Below, piece after piece: positions 54,176 to 64,000 of a stretch of 64,000 bases of DNA (the stretch's first letter is position 1; every line of letters starts with the position of its first letter). The DNA lies in NCBI GenBank assembly GCA_028386065.3, contig JAKUCV010001413.1, positions 266,944 through 330,943 of the forward strand, written 5' to 3'. The notes below the pieces were generated by a model. That model had not been told where the DNA came from. It searched no databases and saw only the letters and a program-made list of their open reading frames with translations. The stretch is from Turnera subulata (taxonomy: Eukaryota > Streptophyta > Magnoliopsida > Malpighiales > Passifloraceae). A program made the position numbers and the translations under genes.

Positions 54176-54696
54176 AGTTGTAGTGGAGCTTAACTTGCTG
54201 TTGATGCCGTTGGTTCACTGCTGGTGCGATTTGGTGCGCTGCTGGTTCTGGTGGGTGCGCCAATTGGTTCGCGGGTGCGATCTGGGCACTCCTTTTGGTT
54301 CGCGGGTGCAGGTCTGGGCGTGCCTTTTTGCTCGACTGGGTGCGCTTTCTGGGTTCTGCTGGGCGTGCCTTTTTGTGCGATTGGGCTGCAGCAAGGCTAA
54401 GTTGGTACGAATTTTTTTATTCCTTTTTGCAAACGAGAGTTGAATCAAGTGGTATTATTTGTTAACTTTTTTGGCCTAGTCGATTTTTGTTAGTGCTTGG
54501 ACAAAGTGCAATCTTGTTGTTTGTTTTCTTGGTTGGCCAATTTGTACATCTTGTTGGAAGGGTGTGGATTGGCTTGGGATTTCGGACAGCAGGGATTGTG
54601 GAGCTTTGGAGCAGACTTTGGTGACTAGTGCGGGTAGAGAAGGGGCTTAATTGGGGTAGTCGTTGTGTGAAAAGTGGTACACTTTGCGTGTAAAGG

Positions 54697-56388
54697 ATGG
54701 TCGAGCCGACGGATGAGTTGGTGGTCTCTTCTGTTACCAAAGATGGGACAGAGGAGGATGCTGTACAAGGGGCTGACGACGAGCGTGGACATCCAAAGGA
54801 ACGCAACACGTCCGAACCCAAGAAGAAACATCGGTCGCAATCGGTGAATCCTTGGATTTCCTTGGATACTCGGACGACGAATCTCGAGGATCAGTTTGGG
54901 GTCTTTCAAACCGAGAAAGAACGCTTGCTGGAGGACTTAGAGGTTACAAAGAACTGGATGCAAGGAGCACTACAACAGCTAGCCGATGAGCTGAGACAAG
55001 AGTTCAGGCGAGATTTGAAGACTACTATTAGTGACTTGCTGGTTCGTTTGTCCAGAGTCGAAGCAGGTTTGGAGGATCAGAAAGCGCTCAAGGAGGACGT
55101 GGTACTTTGCAAGGCGACACTTGCAGGCTTGGCATCAGGTGGTGTACAGGGTTTGGCAAAGCCTAGAGCTAAAGTGGAGATTCCGAGGCCACAGGCATAT
55201 GATGGTTAGCGGTCTGCTAAGAAGCTTGATGGGTTTTTGTTCGATGTGGAGACATACATTGCTAGGTTGGGCATCACCGAGGAAACGGAGAAGGTGCAAA
55301 CAGCAACAATGTATCTTTCTGAGGCTGCGCACTTATGGTGGCAACGCAGGATGTCTAATCCTGGAGTGGAGGGGGCATTACCTTCATGGGATGGGTTCAA
55401 GGCAGAACTCAAGACACAATTCTATCCACAACATGCTGAGAGGGAGGCACGGGACAAGTTGCGGACACTCAGGCAGGGGGATAGTATTCGGAAACATGTT
55501 CAGGATTTCCAAAAGTTGCTATTCGAGATCAACATACCAGAGACAGAGGCATTCTATGCTTTCATGGGTAGTCTGAAACGATGGACGCGGGATGAGTTGG
55601 ATCGACGAAGGGCGAAGACATTGTCAGAGGCCATTGCCATTGCTGATTCTTTGATGGAGTTCACTCTGAGGATGATCAGGAAACTGATGTCAAGATGGCT
55701 ACTTTGAAGAAGCTGGATGCCATGGATTCATACAAGCATGTGCAAGATAATGGGAGGATGTTTATCAAGTTGTCGATTTATGGGGAAGAGCTGGATGCCT
55801 TAGTGGATACCGGGGCAACTCACAATTTCATGGAGGTGGATGTGGCCAAGAGATTGGGAGTTCGGTTCATAAAGGTGGAAGACAGTGTCATGAAGCCGAC
55901 TAATGCGAGAGAACAACCCGTTATTGGAGTTGCACAGACGTCAAGGTTGACATAGGTAAGTGGCATGGCAAAGTTGACTTCACTCTGGTGCCTATGGATG
56001 ACTATTCACTGGTTCTTAGGATGGAGTTTCTTTCGAAGAAACAGGTTGAAGTCTTTGCTAAGGAAGGAAAGATAGTACTTTACGGGAACAAGCAAGACTT
56101 TACTTTGTACCCGATGTGTGAGGGTGCTTTGAAAGACAAGAAGGCTCTTACAGTGATAACGGTGGTGCCAAAGACGAGTTCGAGTGCCAGGTCTACACAA
56201 GTTAGGAGGACTCCTATTATGCAGATTTTGGCGGACAGACTTGTTCGATAGCATGGTACGGATGCACCGGTGGTCGAGTATCTTGTGCAATGGCGAGGAA
56301 GTCATAAAGCAAGATGGACAGGCGAGCACAGGTTGCGAAAGTTCAGGCGAAGGATCTTCGAACAGCAACGAGGATGTTGCTAGAATAG
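54697..56388 (+). pseudogene. Chromovirus gag-protease and chromodomain remnant
   Basis: The ATG at 54697 opens a charged N-terminus with a coiled-coil-like part (LRQEFRRDLK...LSRVEAGLEDQ), stopped by TAG at 55207. Gag continues: FDVETYIARLGI, AAHLWWQRRM, FKAELKTQFYP, FQKLLFEINIP. After a frame change near 55670 the protease has VDTGATHNF (catalytic Asp) at about 55804-55830. A frame break near 55950 is followed by DDYSLVLRMEFL and KKALTVITVVPK. At about 56215 the sequence jumps to ILADRLVR...VVEYLVQWRGS..ARW, the remains of a chromodomain (VEYLVQWKG...W). So about 3 kb of pol was lost. Confidence 0.85.
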
Positions 56389-56399
56389 GTGGGGGAGAA

Positions 56400-56813
56400 T
56401 GTCACAACCCGGGACTCCAAGGCGCACAGGGTTTCCTTGGGCTTGCTGGTGCACGTGTGGGCTGAACTGTTCCTATTAGATTTGGGCTGACCACTTTGAA
56501 TCCTAGTAGGAAAAGACTTGTGGTAGGAAACCTAGTCGCGATAGGAATCCTATTACTAGTAGGGAAAGGGCTGAAACCTTGCGGCACCTATATAAATAGG
56601 ACGCGTGAGGGGGAGTTGTTGGTCATGTATTGTTGTTGATGGTTTATTAATAATAATACTGAGTCTTCTCCCAATTACTTCTCTTGCTTTATTATTCTCT
56701 TAGTTCTCTCTTCCGTGTGTTTGCGTGTGTAGGCTTACAAGTTAATGGATGATCCTGCTTGTGCCGCACGATGAGAGTGTGCATCTGCTGCGCCACACTC
56801 TTGGTCCGTGACA
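56400..56813 (+). repeat. Chromovirus 3' LTR
   Basis: 414 bp, same length as the 5' LTR, ends CTTGGTCCGTGACA. Confidence 0.9.
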
Positions 56814-57464
56814 AATGGCGCCTCTTGGACCAAATTAGTTTTTTACTCTCACATCTCTTGTTCCTCACATCTACAATGTTCCAATTTGTAAGAAGAACAA
56901 AGGGGAAATAGTGATGATCACAGGTGACCACAAATTGCTGAAGTTCAGTCTGGAGAATGAGGTCTGCAAAGTGCTTGGTCTTGGACGACAATCTCGTAAA
57001 TGTTTTAGGTTTAAATGCCTATCATATGTTGAAACGTTAGTATCACCGCATGGTTAGGGAGAACTTTTCTTCTTTTTGCTTTGCTGTGGTTGTTGAGAAC
57101 TTAGAATTTAAAATGTTATTCCCTTCTTATACAATTTTCCACTTTACCATTTTAATTTCATCAGTTTCAGTTTTTGGTTTGATGAGAAGCTGAAGTTTCA
57201 GATAAATATATATGATACATGTCTCATGCATGCATGGTTTAACTGTTTTTTAGTCAGGCCAACTAGAATAATAATTTTATTATTCAAGAAAGAATAATTG
57301 TTTAAGCAAAATACTCTTAGTTGAGGTTGGTGTGAGTGGTGAGCAGCACAGCTTTATTTTCAGCAAAATTTCAAGTTTGAGTACAGGTTTATATACATGC
57401 AGTTTGATTTTACTAAAATAGAATTTAGGTTCCAGTCTTTAGCTAATCATGTCTGGTGCACTAG

Positions 57465-58850
57465 TGATGCACAAAATCTGCAAGTGTACAGATCGAGGTA
57501 GCACACAAGGTCGTATCCACAGAGACTAGGCAAAATAATTTATCAACTGACCTACTCCGTTAGGCAGAAAATAGTAAAGAGAGTAATCGATTTGAAGATT
57601 TGAATTGAGATTGAGATCAACAATAAAATAAACGCAAATAAACTGAGAATTATGCAAAAAGATCAGATTATGAAAGGTCTAGATCAATCGGGGTTCACTA
57701 CTCATTCCTTTTATGCCCTAATTATAGTTCAGATTCTGCTAACAGGGTGGCTCTGTTCCGTGTCCGCGAACGTGGCGACACTGTTCGCTAAAAATCTACA
57801 TCTTTCTACTCGTTTTCTTGATGGGTAGCAACCTAGGGTGAAATTATCGACTTTTGGAGGTATAATTTCGTCTCAGAGGTCAATCTTACCACTGTCGTGG
57901 ATCAAACTTATTCCTAAGAGCAATGATGTTTCGTGATGCTACTTATTCCACAATAATCCTAATGCCTTTCAGCACCTACATTAGGGTTTGTTTATGTTTT
58001 TTCAGAATTAAATGTCTCCTGTCGGTACTTAATTTAACTCCTAAAACAAGTGTTAAATGTGATCAAGCTTCAAAATCGAAATAAGCATGCATAAACAAAT
58101 CAAGAAATCGAAATAAGAAAACTGGTGGATGAATAATTAAAACATAAAAAGCGTTAAGTAGCTACATCCCTCTTGATCTAGGAAAGAGGATTAGTTCATA
58201 ATAAAATAACAAACAAGCATGGAGGATTTGTTCATCATACAAACCGAAATAAAGAATAAAAGTAAGAATTCGACTAGAATGCTCTTCTTCTCCTTGCTGC
58301 TGCTGTCGACAATAATCTCCAGAGAAAGAAAAGTGTCCCCTAAGCTGTTGTCGATGCCCTTTTGTTATTGTCAAACCCTAGCCTTTAATTCCTACAATCT
58401 AGCTAAGACAACTAAAAAGTAGGAATTAATTTTTCCTAGGAGTTCTCCTATTTCTTTTGGCGCAGGAAAAGCTTCTTTTATTTCCTTTAGGAGCAGCAAC
58501 AAGTCAGTGGTGCCACATATTATTTGGCCAACAAGTAATCCTTTGTCGTTGGAATTACAATGCATCAGGTTCTGGTCCGCGGGTTTCAACGGTGTCACAC
58601 CGTTGAAACTCATCGTCAAGAAATCTTCATAAATTGGCTCCAATCTTTCCAGAATTCTTCAAAAGGCTCCAAATCTTCAAGAATCAAGCCAATTTGCAAC
58701 AAAAGATACCTGAAAGCATAAACTAATAAGTGGAAGCGAAACTAGTGGAAAACAAGCTAAAAACTATAAATACATGCATGATCTTAACTAAATGCTTGGC
58801 CAAATGGGTATTTTATGCTCCAAAACAGTACATGATATGCACACATATCA
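57465..58850. mobile_element. Solo LTR, 1386 bp
   Basis: TGATGCACAAAATCTGCAAG at the left, TGCACACATATCA at the right, with a perfect 5-bp TSD ACTAG at 57460-57464 and 58851-58855. These ends are like those of long LTRs in several plant Ty3 families. No LTR partner or coding domain within the window. ORFs inside on either strand are not supported. Confidence 0.85.
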
Positions 58851-60213
58851 ACTAGTATTGGGCCATGTATCAGTTATAATGAACCCCATCAGCAAACTGA
58901 ATAACATTGCATGAACCTATTCATTGGGTTTTAGGTGCCAAAGGTGTTTCAATGATTAATGTTGCTTACATTGTGAAAATTTCAATACCTTTGCTTGATG
59001 ATTGTAGTGGCAAGTACAGTAAAGAACAGCATATTATGGGTACGAGATATGGTTAATGAAGGGTTAGTTACGTTTGGACCCCCTGACTTCAGGTTTATTT
59101 TTTAATCGGTGCTCGAATTTTTTTTCGTTAATTCACCACCTGAACTCCCAATTTCGTTCCAATCGGTGCTTCTGTCCATGTGTCCAAGGATTCCGTCAGT
59201 TGCACAAACGGAAATCACAGCTTGGCGATACGTGTTTTAATCCTGGCCGCCCATTTTTTCCACGAAATTTATTTCCACATAAAGTTAAATAAAATAAAAA
59301 AATAAAAAAATAAAAAGGATAAAGAGATAAAGAGATATCTGACCAAAAAAATTACTTCTCTTTTTTTTCTTCTTTTTTTTTCTCCTCCTTCCCGCTACCT
59401 TTTTTTCTTCTCTTCTTTTTTTTTTCTTCTTCCTTTTTTCGCTTTTCTTTTTCTCCTTCCTCCTCCTCGCTGCCCAATTTTTTCTCTTCTTCTTCTTTTC
59501 TCTTTTCTTTCTCTTCTTCCTCCCCCTATGCTCCCCGCTCCTTCCACCTCCTCGCCACCCATACCTCATCACCACCACTGTCGGACTACCACCCTCCACC
59601 ATCATCAAACACCACACCATAAACACTGGGCCACTGTAGTGACCTCCGTCAACACCCACAACCCGGTCACTAACCCTAGCCACACCCACAACCGAGCCCC
59701 TCCAGAACCACCACCCAGAGACGGACACCCGACCACCAAAACAGCCAACCCGCCCACCAAAACACCACTGCCTGAAACCCAACAACAAACCCGACCACCA
59801 AAACACAATACAAACACGCTGCCATTAACATAGAACAAATCAAAACCCGCCATCATCAACACCCACACAACAAACCCAATTAGACACAGTACCCGGAAAT
59901 CAAAGAGAAGAATAGGAAGAGGGAAGGGACATCAGCGGCTTACCCAATTTGTTTGATCTCTCACTAATGGAAATGTCAATTTACGGTTAAATCCGGTGTT
60001 CATTGTTTCTCCTAGATCTGGTTTCTATACTGTTGATATAATCTGTGAGCTTCGCTCTTGCAATAGGGATAGGATACATGAGACTGCTTATGATTTGCCT
60101 GAATTGAGGGTGTGGTTTGATCCGGAGTGACGCGCCGGTGTTTTACGTGTTATGTGTGGTTTTATTTGGTTTATGTGATGTGCAGTAGTTTGGTGGTTGG
60201 TTGATTGGAGAAG

Positions 60214-60405
60214 ATGTTGACGAAGTTCGATACGAAGAGTAACAGAGTGAAGGGACTGAGTTTCCACAGTAAGCGGCCGTGGATCCTTGCAAGTCTCCAT
60301 AGTGTCGTGATCCAGCTATGGGATTATCGCATGGGGACGTTGAATGATCGGTTCGACGAGCATGATGGCCCTGTTCGTGGTGTGCATTTCCACAAATCTC
60401 AGCCA
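60214..60405 (+). pseudogene. Captured coatomer alpha subunit first-exon fragment
   Basis: ATG 60214 begins [20 protein letters not shown] and continues through [20 protein letters not shown] and [18 protein letters not shown], the very conserved N-terminal WD40 start of plant alpha-COP (COPI coat, Golgi). It stops being similar at the junction CAGCCA / GGGGATG at about 60405. A splice-acceptor-like GTGCAG lies at 60179-60184, so the captured block probably includes a 5' UTR and part of an intron. One or two residues differ from the family consensus (Val for Gly in LHSGVI). Confidence 0.88.
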
Positions 60406-60716
60406 GGGGATGATTTGGCGGAACAGGGAAACGTTCCTCTGGAGCAGGTTAAGCCTGGACTGGCTGGGGATCTGGCGGGCACCGGCGGTGACGATGTAGA
60501 GGTCGGAGCCGGCAATGACAGAGTAGTCGGTGGAGGCGAGGATCTTGGTGCGGGGGAGGAAGGTGGCGGCGTGCTCGAGGTCGAGCATCTCGCCTCGGAG
60601 CTTGTCAGGGAGGGCGTCGACGAGGGTGAGCTGGTCGGCGAGGTCCTGGGTGAGGATGATCTCGGCAATGGCCATTCCCACATTTCCGGTGCAGATGACG
60701 GAGATCTTGGTGTGGC
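60406..60716 (-). pseudogene. Captured L-lactate dehydrogenase fragment (antisense)
   Basis: On the - strand from 60716 the reading is [89 protein letters not shown] and LFRQIIP. This is the Rossmann N-terminal domain of plant LDH. The glycine motif GTGNVG has become CTGNVG. The frame stays open throughout. It lacks the catalytic His half. Orientation is opposite to the alpha-COP fragment, so the two were acquired separately. Confidence 0.88.
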
Positions 60717-61242
60717 AGGGGCTAGGGGAAGGAGGGCCAGGCGAGGAGGAGGAGGAGCGAGGAGCACAGGAAGGAAGAAGAAAAAGAAAAGAGAGAAAAA
60801 GAAGAAGAAGAAAAAAAAAAGGCAGCGAGGAGGAGGGAGGAGAAAAAGAAAAGAGAAAAAAAAAAGGAAGAAGAAAAAAAAGAGAAGAAAAAAGGGAGCG
60901 GGAAGGAGGAGAAAAAAAAGAAGAAAAGGAAGAAAAGTAATATTTTTTGTCAGATATTTCTTTATCTCTTTTTCTTTTTTATTTTTTCTTTTTTAATTTT
61001 ATTTAATTTTATGTGGAAATAAATTTAATGGAAAAAATGGGCGGCCAGGATTAAAAAATGTGTCGCCAATCCGTGATTTCCGTTTGTGCAACTGACAGAA
61101 TCCATGGGCACATGGACGGAAGCACTGGTTGGAACGAAATTGGGAGTTCAGATGGTGAATTGACAAAAAAAAAAGTTCGAGCACCGATTGAAAAATAAAC
61201 CTAAATTCAGGGGGTCCGAACGTAATTAACCCGGTTAATGAA

Positions 61243-62831
61243 AGAGTATAGTACTGTAGGAGGGCAATTTAGGAGGTTATTTCCATTGTATGCAATTCAG
61301 TTCTCAAATTCGATGAGTGGCTACAATTGTTTCAATTGAAGATTTTTTATGCTAAGTTTCAATTGAAGATGATTACTGTCAAATAGTTGGTTACTTGAAC
61401 TAACATATTTGTCATACATAATTGGTTGATTTTGGTATCCAATTGAGTTTCTATATACTCAATGCGAGATCAATTGAGTTCTTTTTATATATCTCAAGTT
61501 TCAATTTTTGTCCCTTTTGTGTACCTCGAACAGCCCAGGGCGATGACGTAGTATTCTGTCAGGATTCACTTGACACATGTCATAATTATATTGGCGCTAC
61601 ATGGAAAAATTGTAAGTCCCACCTTCTTTCTCATATATTCTAGTTTGATTTTCCACATGGAACCGATCGCATTGCAGCATTGCAACACATAGATAAGTGC
61701 ATCATTGCTTGGGCTGCCTGAAATATACAAAAGAAAGCTGAAATTGAAACTCGGATACATAAAAAGCACACAAACTCGGGAGTATAGATCGGGACGAAAG
61801 AGAAATTCCATGTATATAAAAGGTGATGTTTCAACTGGAATTTCTATTGTTTGCCTCGGTTTTTTAAACTTGAACAGATAAAAAGGATAAGAAAATCATT
61901 CCATGATTCACCGGTGGGCTCAATACTGGACCACGAAATGATATAAAACAACTCTTCCAGTGCAGTTTCAACAAATCCAGAAAAATAACGCACTTTGGTT
62001 ACCTACAAAATTCCCAGAACCAGTGACACTTTTTGGTTTCTTGAATGTCCCATATTCTGGCATCTGGCTTTTACTGAGGAACTACTAGCTATACCCATCA
62101 AAAGTTTATTGTCATAAAAAATTTTCGAGCATAAAATTGGCGTAAAGAACTGATATTCACTTCAGAGACAACTCCTTGCAAGGCAATTATTGGTTCCCTT
62201 CCACTTGAAATGAGACAACATTATCCAAATGGGACCAATATACTCCAAAACACATGGGAAACTAAAGGTAATACTGTCTGGTTCTATATCACCGCTAGAC
62301 AGGCCACTTACTTCAAGTTTTAGATCAACGCAGATGCAGATTGCAGCGATCATAATTGAACAAACAGCCTCATGCTGATAAAAGGTGATAAATCTACCAA
62401 CCTCAGGAAATAACCACACGACAGAAAGTACACACCATAACCTGAGCTTTACTTTGATCACAGAGATAGGAAACTAGATTCTCATGAAACTAAAAGATCC
62501 CCAAGACGAGAATCAATGAGTGTACTAGAACACTGGCACACAAATTCCATTAGTCCCAACCAAATCTTGCCTGTCATCTACATTGAATACAGTTTGGGGA
62601 ATGCAAATTGCATAGGAATGGTTCATACAGAAGACCAGAAGAATTGATGTTTGGTACTAAAGAGTTTCACACAACAAGACTTTGTTACTTTGTTGTTTAA
62701 TGGATTGGTTTATTTAGTTACTTGATCATATCGAAGGCATGCCCAGGTCCAGCCCCAGTTACAGAACAATAAATTGGTACGGAATTTTGACAGATTTGAG
62801 ATTGAATGCCAAAGTAGAAGGAAACGAAACC
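61243..62831. other. Intergenic, no gene recognised
   Basis: 61835-61960 is the paralogue of the LINE target region: AACTGGAATTTCTATTG, GGTTTTTTAAAC, GAACAGATAAAAAGG, then AAGAAAATCATTCCATGATT, matching 42928-42975 joined to 52443-52500. ORFs on the - strand at 61.6-61.8, 62.2-62.5 and 62.7-62.9 kb have no recognisable motifs. Confidence 0.5.
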
Positions 62832-63215
62832 ATAAACGGGAAGACAATTGATAGTCAATCTACCAACCCAGAACAGAATTGTTTGAAAAGAAGCTGACTG
62901 ATACTGCATATGCTTAGAACTCCAAAACAGGGGAGACATTTTTAAAACTGGGTGATATGCTTAGTACTGTTCAGTATATTACCAGGTCCTAGACCACTAC
63001 CTCAGTTCTTACTACATACAATGCTTTGGTAAGAGCAATCCAAGATCTCTGTATTTGTTATTAAGTAAACTTGGTATGAATCAATTCATGTTCTTACACA
63101 AAAGAGTACATGATTACAACTGAAGAGACAGCATAGTCAGTACACGAACGCCAGCATGGTAGTGGCATACTGGCATTGCCTAAATGAGACTATGCAAGAG
63201 GCTAGGCTATTGTCT
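62832..63215. repeat. Thioesterase 3' flank, duplicated at 3717-4110
   Basis: See 3717-4110. This is the likely parental position, as it adjoins the intact gene end at 63431 and may include its 3' UTR on the - strand. Confidence 0.75.
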
Positions 63216-63430
63216 ATACCTCGATTTTACCGGGTCTAATTGCTGCCACTATAAGGCATTCACTACACTTCCTTAGGACATGCCCGGTTAGATGTCAACG
63301 GATGTAATGGGACAATATCGATGGTATAAATGAGACCATCAAAACCATCATTCATACCACTGATTCCATCTCATTACATCCAGATTACTTCCAACCAAAA
63401 CGTGCCGTAGCATTACCACAACAGCAACGC

Positions 63431-63967
63431 TCATAATTTTGCATGTCTTCTAAGAACTTCCGCTGCTTCTTTTGTATCCTCCGGTACAGGCAAGTTGCAC
63501 AGAAGTGTAACCCTGGCTGATGATATCAGTGTTCTGCCATCATTCCCTGAATTATTCGAAACCTTAACTTTCCACAACCGCACTTCCCAAACCTGGGATC
63601 AAGAATTGCCATCCCAGTAAATGGATACATCCCACACATTCTAATAACAACTTGAACAAAGTTGCAATCTTGAAATTCCACACATTCAATTAACAACTTG
63701 AACAAAATTGTGATATTCAACAAGTCTCCTATCTTGGAAGACATAAAAAGAACATCTTTTGATGTAACAATGTACCTGAATGGTTTTGCCAATGCTAAAG
63801 GGAGTGGCTTCAGCGAGGACGAGATCACCCAACTGGGCACTCTTGACATGATTGATGCTGAGGTGGATCCCCGCCACTCTTTGAAACCCCGACGCCATGT
63901 GGGCCCCCATGCTGGCCAGCGCCTCCGCTATCATCGCCGACACCCCGCCATGCAACACCTTGAACGG
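63431..63967 (-). CDS. DHNAT1: 1,4-dihydroxy-2-naphthoyl-CoA thioesterase (last two exons; 5' part outside window)
   Basis: Exon A, 63967-63776, reads [64 protein letters not shown] and ends at a GT donor (63775-63774). Exon B, 63592-63431, follows an AG acceptor and reads [41 protein letters not shown], stop. Both junctions are phase 0. This is the HotDog-fold thioesterase (HGG motif, GDLV.AEA) that hydrolyses DHNA-CoA in phylloquinone synthesis in peroxisomes; the C-terminal AKL is a type 1 peroxisomal signal. The upstream acceptor at 63968-63970 (GAACAG) follows 13 A instead of a pyrimidine tract. No lesion seen. The first exon and start codon lie beyond base 64000. Symbol by homology from memory. 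Confidence 0.9.
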
Positions 63968-64000
63968 CTGTTCTTTTTTTTTTTTTATGTTTCATCACAT

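Larger units (their letters stand above)
53762..56813 (+). mobile_element. Chromovirus (Ty3/gypsy) with pol deleted
   Basis: LTRs 53762-54175 and 56400-56813, 414 bp each, TGTCACAACCC...GTCCGTGACA, differing at about 24 positions (about 94%). AATG on both sides (53758-53761 and 56814-56817) is the visible TSD. Purine tract GGTGGGGGAGAA before the 3' LTR. Interior of 2.2 kb holds gag, protease, then a direct junction to a chromodomain-like end; RT, RNase H and integrase are missing. TATATAAGTAGG in the LTR at about 53951 is a likely TATA box. Confidence 0.92.
52831..57057 (+). pseudogene. F-box gene with frameshifts, split by a deleted chromovirus
   Basis: ATG 52831: MKKGRQEVTLEVVEEILCRIPSKF, QWHDLISTPRFIKRNLNHV, YLEDEEDGSAFSKIINN, LWLPPF, stopped at 53176 by a frame change. 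VDILASCHGLLWMV, NPSTREYQELPCF and YGFAYDPCSDNY follow in another frame with a TAA at about 53371. Then LRTNVWRN, a shift at about 53490, ALNGAIHW, IIAFDVQSEKFKKNIPLPDGYE, LDGCLGFAD and LSMKEYHN up to 53761. The retroelement 53762-56813 intervenes. The tail resumes with ASWTKLVF, GEIVMITGDHKLLKF, LGLGRQSRKCF and YVETLVSPHG, stop at 57055-57057. At least three frame lesions plus the insertion. Confidence 0.87.
59061..61232. mobile_element. Pack-MULE with captured alpha-COP and LDH fragments
   Basis: Terminal inverted repeats of about 481 bp (59061-59541 and 60752-61232), starting GGGTTAGTTACGT and ending ACGTAATTAACCC. A perfect 10-bp TSD GGTTAATGAA lies at 59051-59060 and 61233-61242. Each arm has a non-simple outer half and a pyrimidine (or purine) tract inside. 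No transposase. The interior 59542-60751 is host gene sequence: alpha-COP first exon (+) and lactate dehydrogenase (-). Mutator-like elements carrying gene pieces are called Pack-MULEs. Confidence 0.93.
57415..61260 (+). pseudogene. F-box relic split by a solo LTR and a Pack-MULE
   Basis: Left piece ends SLANHVWCTS at 57464 (family: SL.(S/T)N.WR.S). After the solo LTR, from 58856, IGPCISY, a broken GITL...IHWVLGAKG, then LLDDCS and GTRYG-like readings lead to GAGATATGGTTAATGAA at 59060. After the Pack-MULE the family motif AGAGTATAG continues for a few codons (the MKEY motif) and then decays. No long frame remains; this is the most degraded of the split copies. 57058-57414 is F-box 3' flank without a gene. 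Confidence 0.65.

Noticed and set aside
59285..59868. ORFs of 173 and 87 codons (-) and 101 codons (+) in the left Pack-MULE arm
   Set aside because: The arm's poly-pyrimidine tract gives Lys-rich and hydrophobic readings; the rest is CCACC-rich sequence without a motif.
62162..62939. ORFs of 99 and 73 codons (-) near the thioesterase
   Set aside because: No conserved motif; the second overlaps the duplicated 3' flank, whose copy at 3.7 kb does not keep the frame.
1..64000. tRNA, rRNA or organelle genes
   Set aside because: None recognised by eye on either strand; a tRNA scan would be needed to exclude small ones.

Overview
This window is plant nuclear DNA, almost certainly from a eudicot. 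The evidence is a set of intronless F-box genes with an F-box-associated (FBA/CPR1-type) domain, plant-type Ty1/copia and Ty3/gypsy elements, a LINE with a plant zf-RVT plus RNase H tail, hAT, Mutator and CACTA DNA transposons, and at the right edge the 3' part of a peroxisomal dihydroxynaphthoyl-CoA thioesterase gene with GT-AG introns. I cannot name the species.

The backbone of bases 1-61260 is a tandem array of about a dozen copies of one F-box gene, all on the + strand. None of the copies is intact. Some are short relics (start of window, 1.4, 4.2, 6.2, 17.1-17.6, 26.8 and 42.7 kb). Others are nearly full length but carry frameshifts or stops (2.8, 5.0 kb). Five longer loci (8.1-16.3, 18.4-25.0, 35.5-42.5, 52.8-57.1 and 57.4-61.3 kb) are split by transposons. 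For most insertions I can read the target-site duplication (TSD), so the original gene sequence can be followed across the insertion.

Transposons from left to right: a 5'-truncated LINE (-) at 0.15-1.1 kb; a hAT MITE (1602-2182); copia A (-) 9131-14525; a solo LTR 14648-16224; a Mutator-type hairpin MITE 16397-16851; copia B (-) 18771-24147; a non-autonomous copia relic (-) around 26911-30523, itself hit by a 2.8 kb solo LTR (27207-30024) and by a CACTA-like element (30524-34071) that carries a class III peroxidase fragment; a gag-only Ty3 element with tandem-repeat blocks (35878-41616); a full-length but dead LINE (42976-52442) with a 3.4 kb solo LTR inside (47553-50968); an internally deleted chromovirus (53762-56813); a solo LTR (57465-58850); and a Pack-MULE (59061-61232) that captured pieces of alpha-COP and lactate dehydrogenase genes.

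The only gene that looks functional is the partial thioesterase gene at 63431-63967 (-), ending in a peroxisomal AKL signal. The window therefore reads as a decaying, transposon-filled F-box cluster next to an ordinary housekeeping gene. By eye, LTR pairs put the gag-only element as youngest (about 98.5% identity), then copia B (about 97%), copia A (about 95%) and the chromovirus (about 94%).
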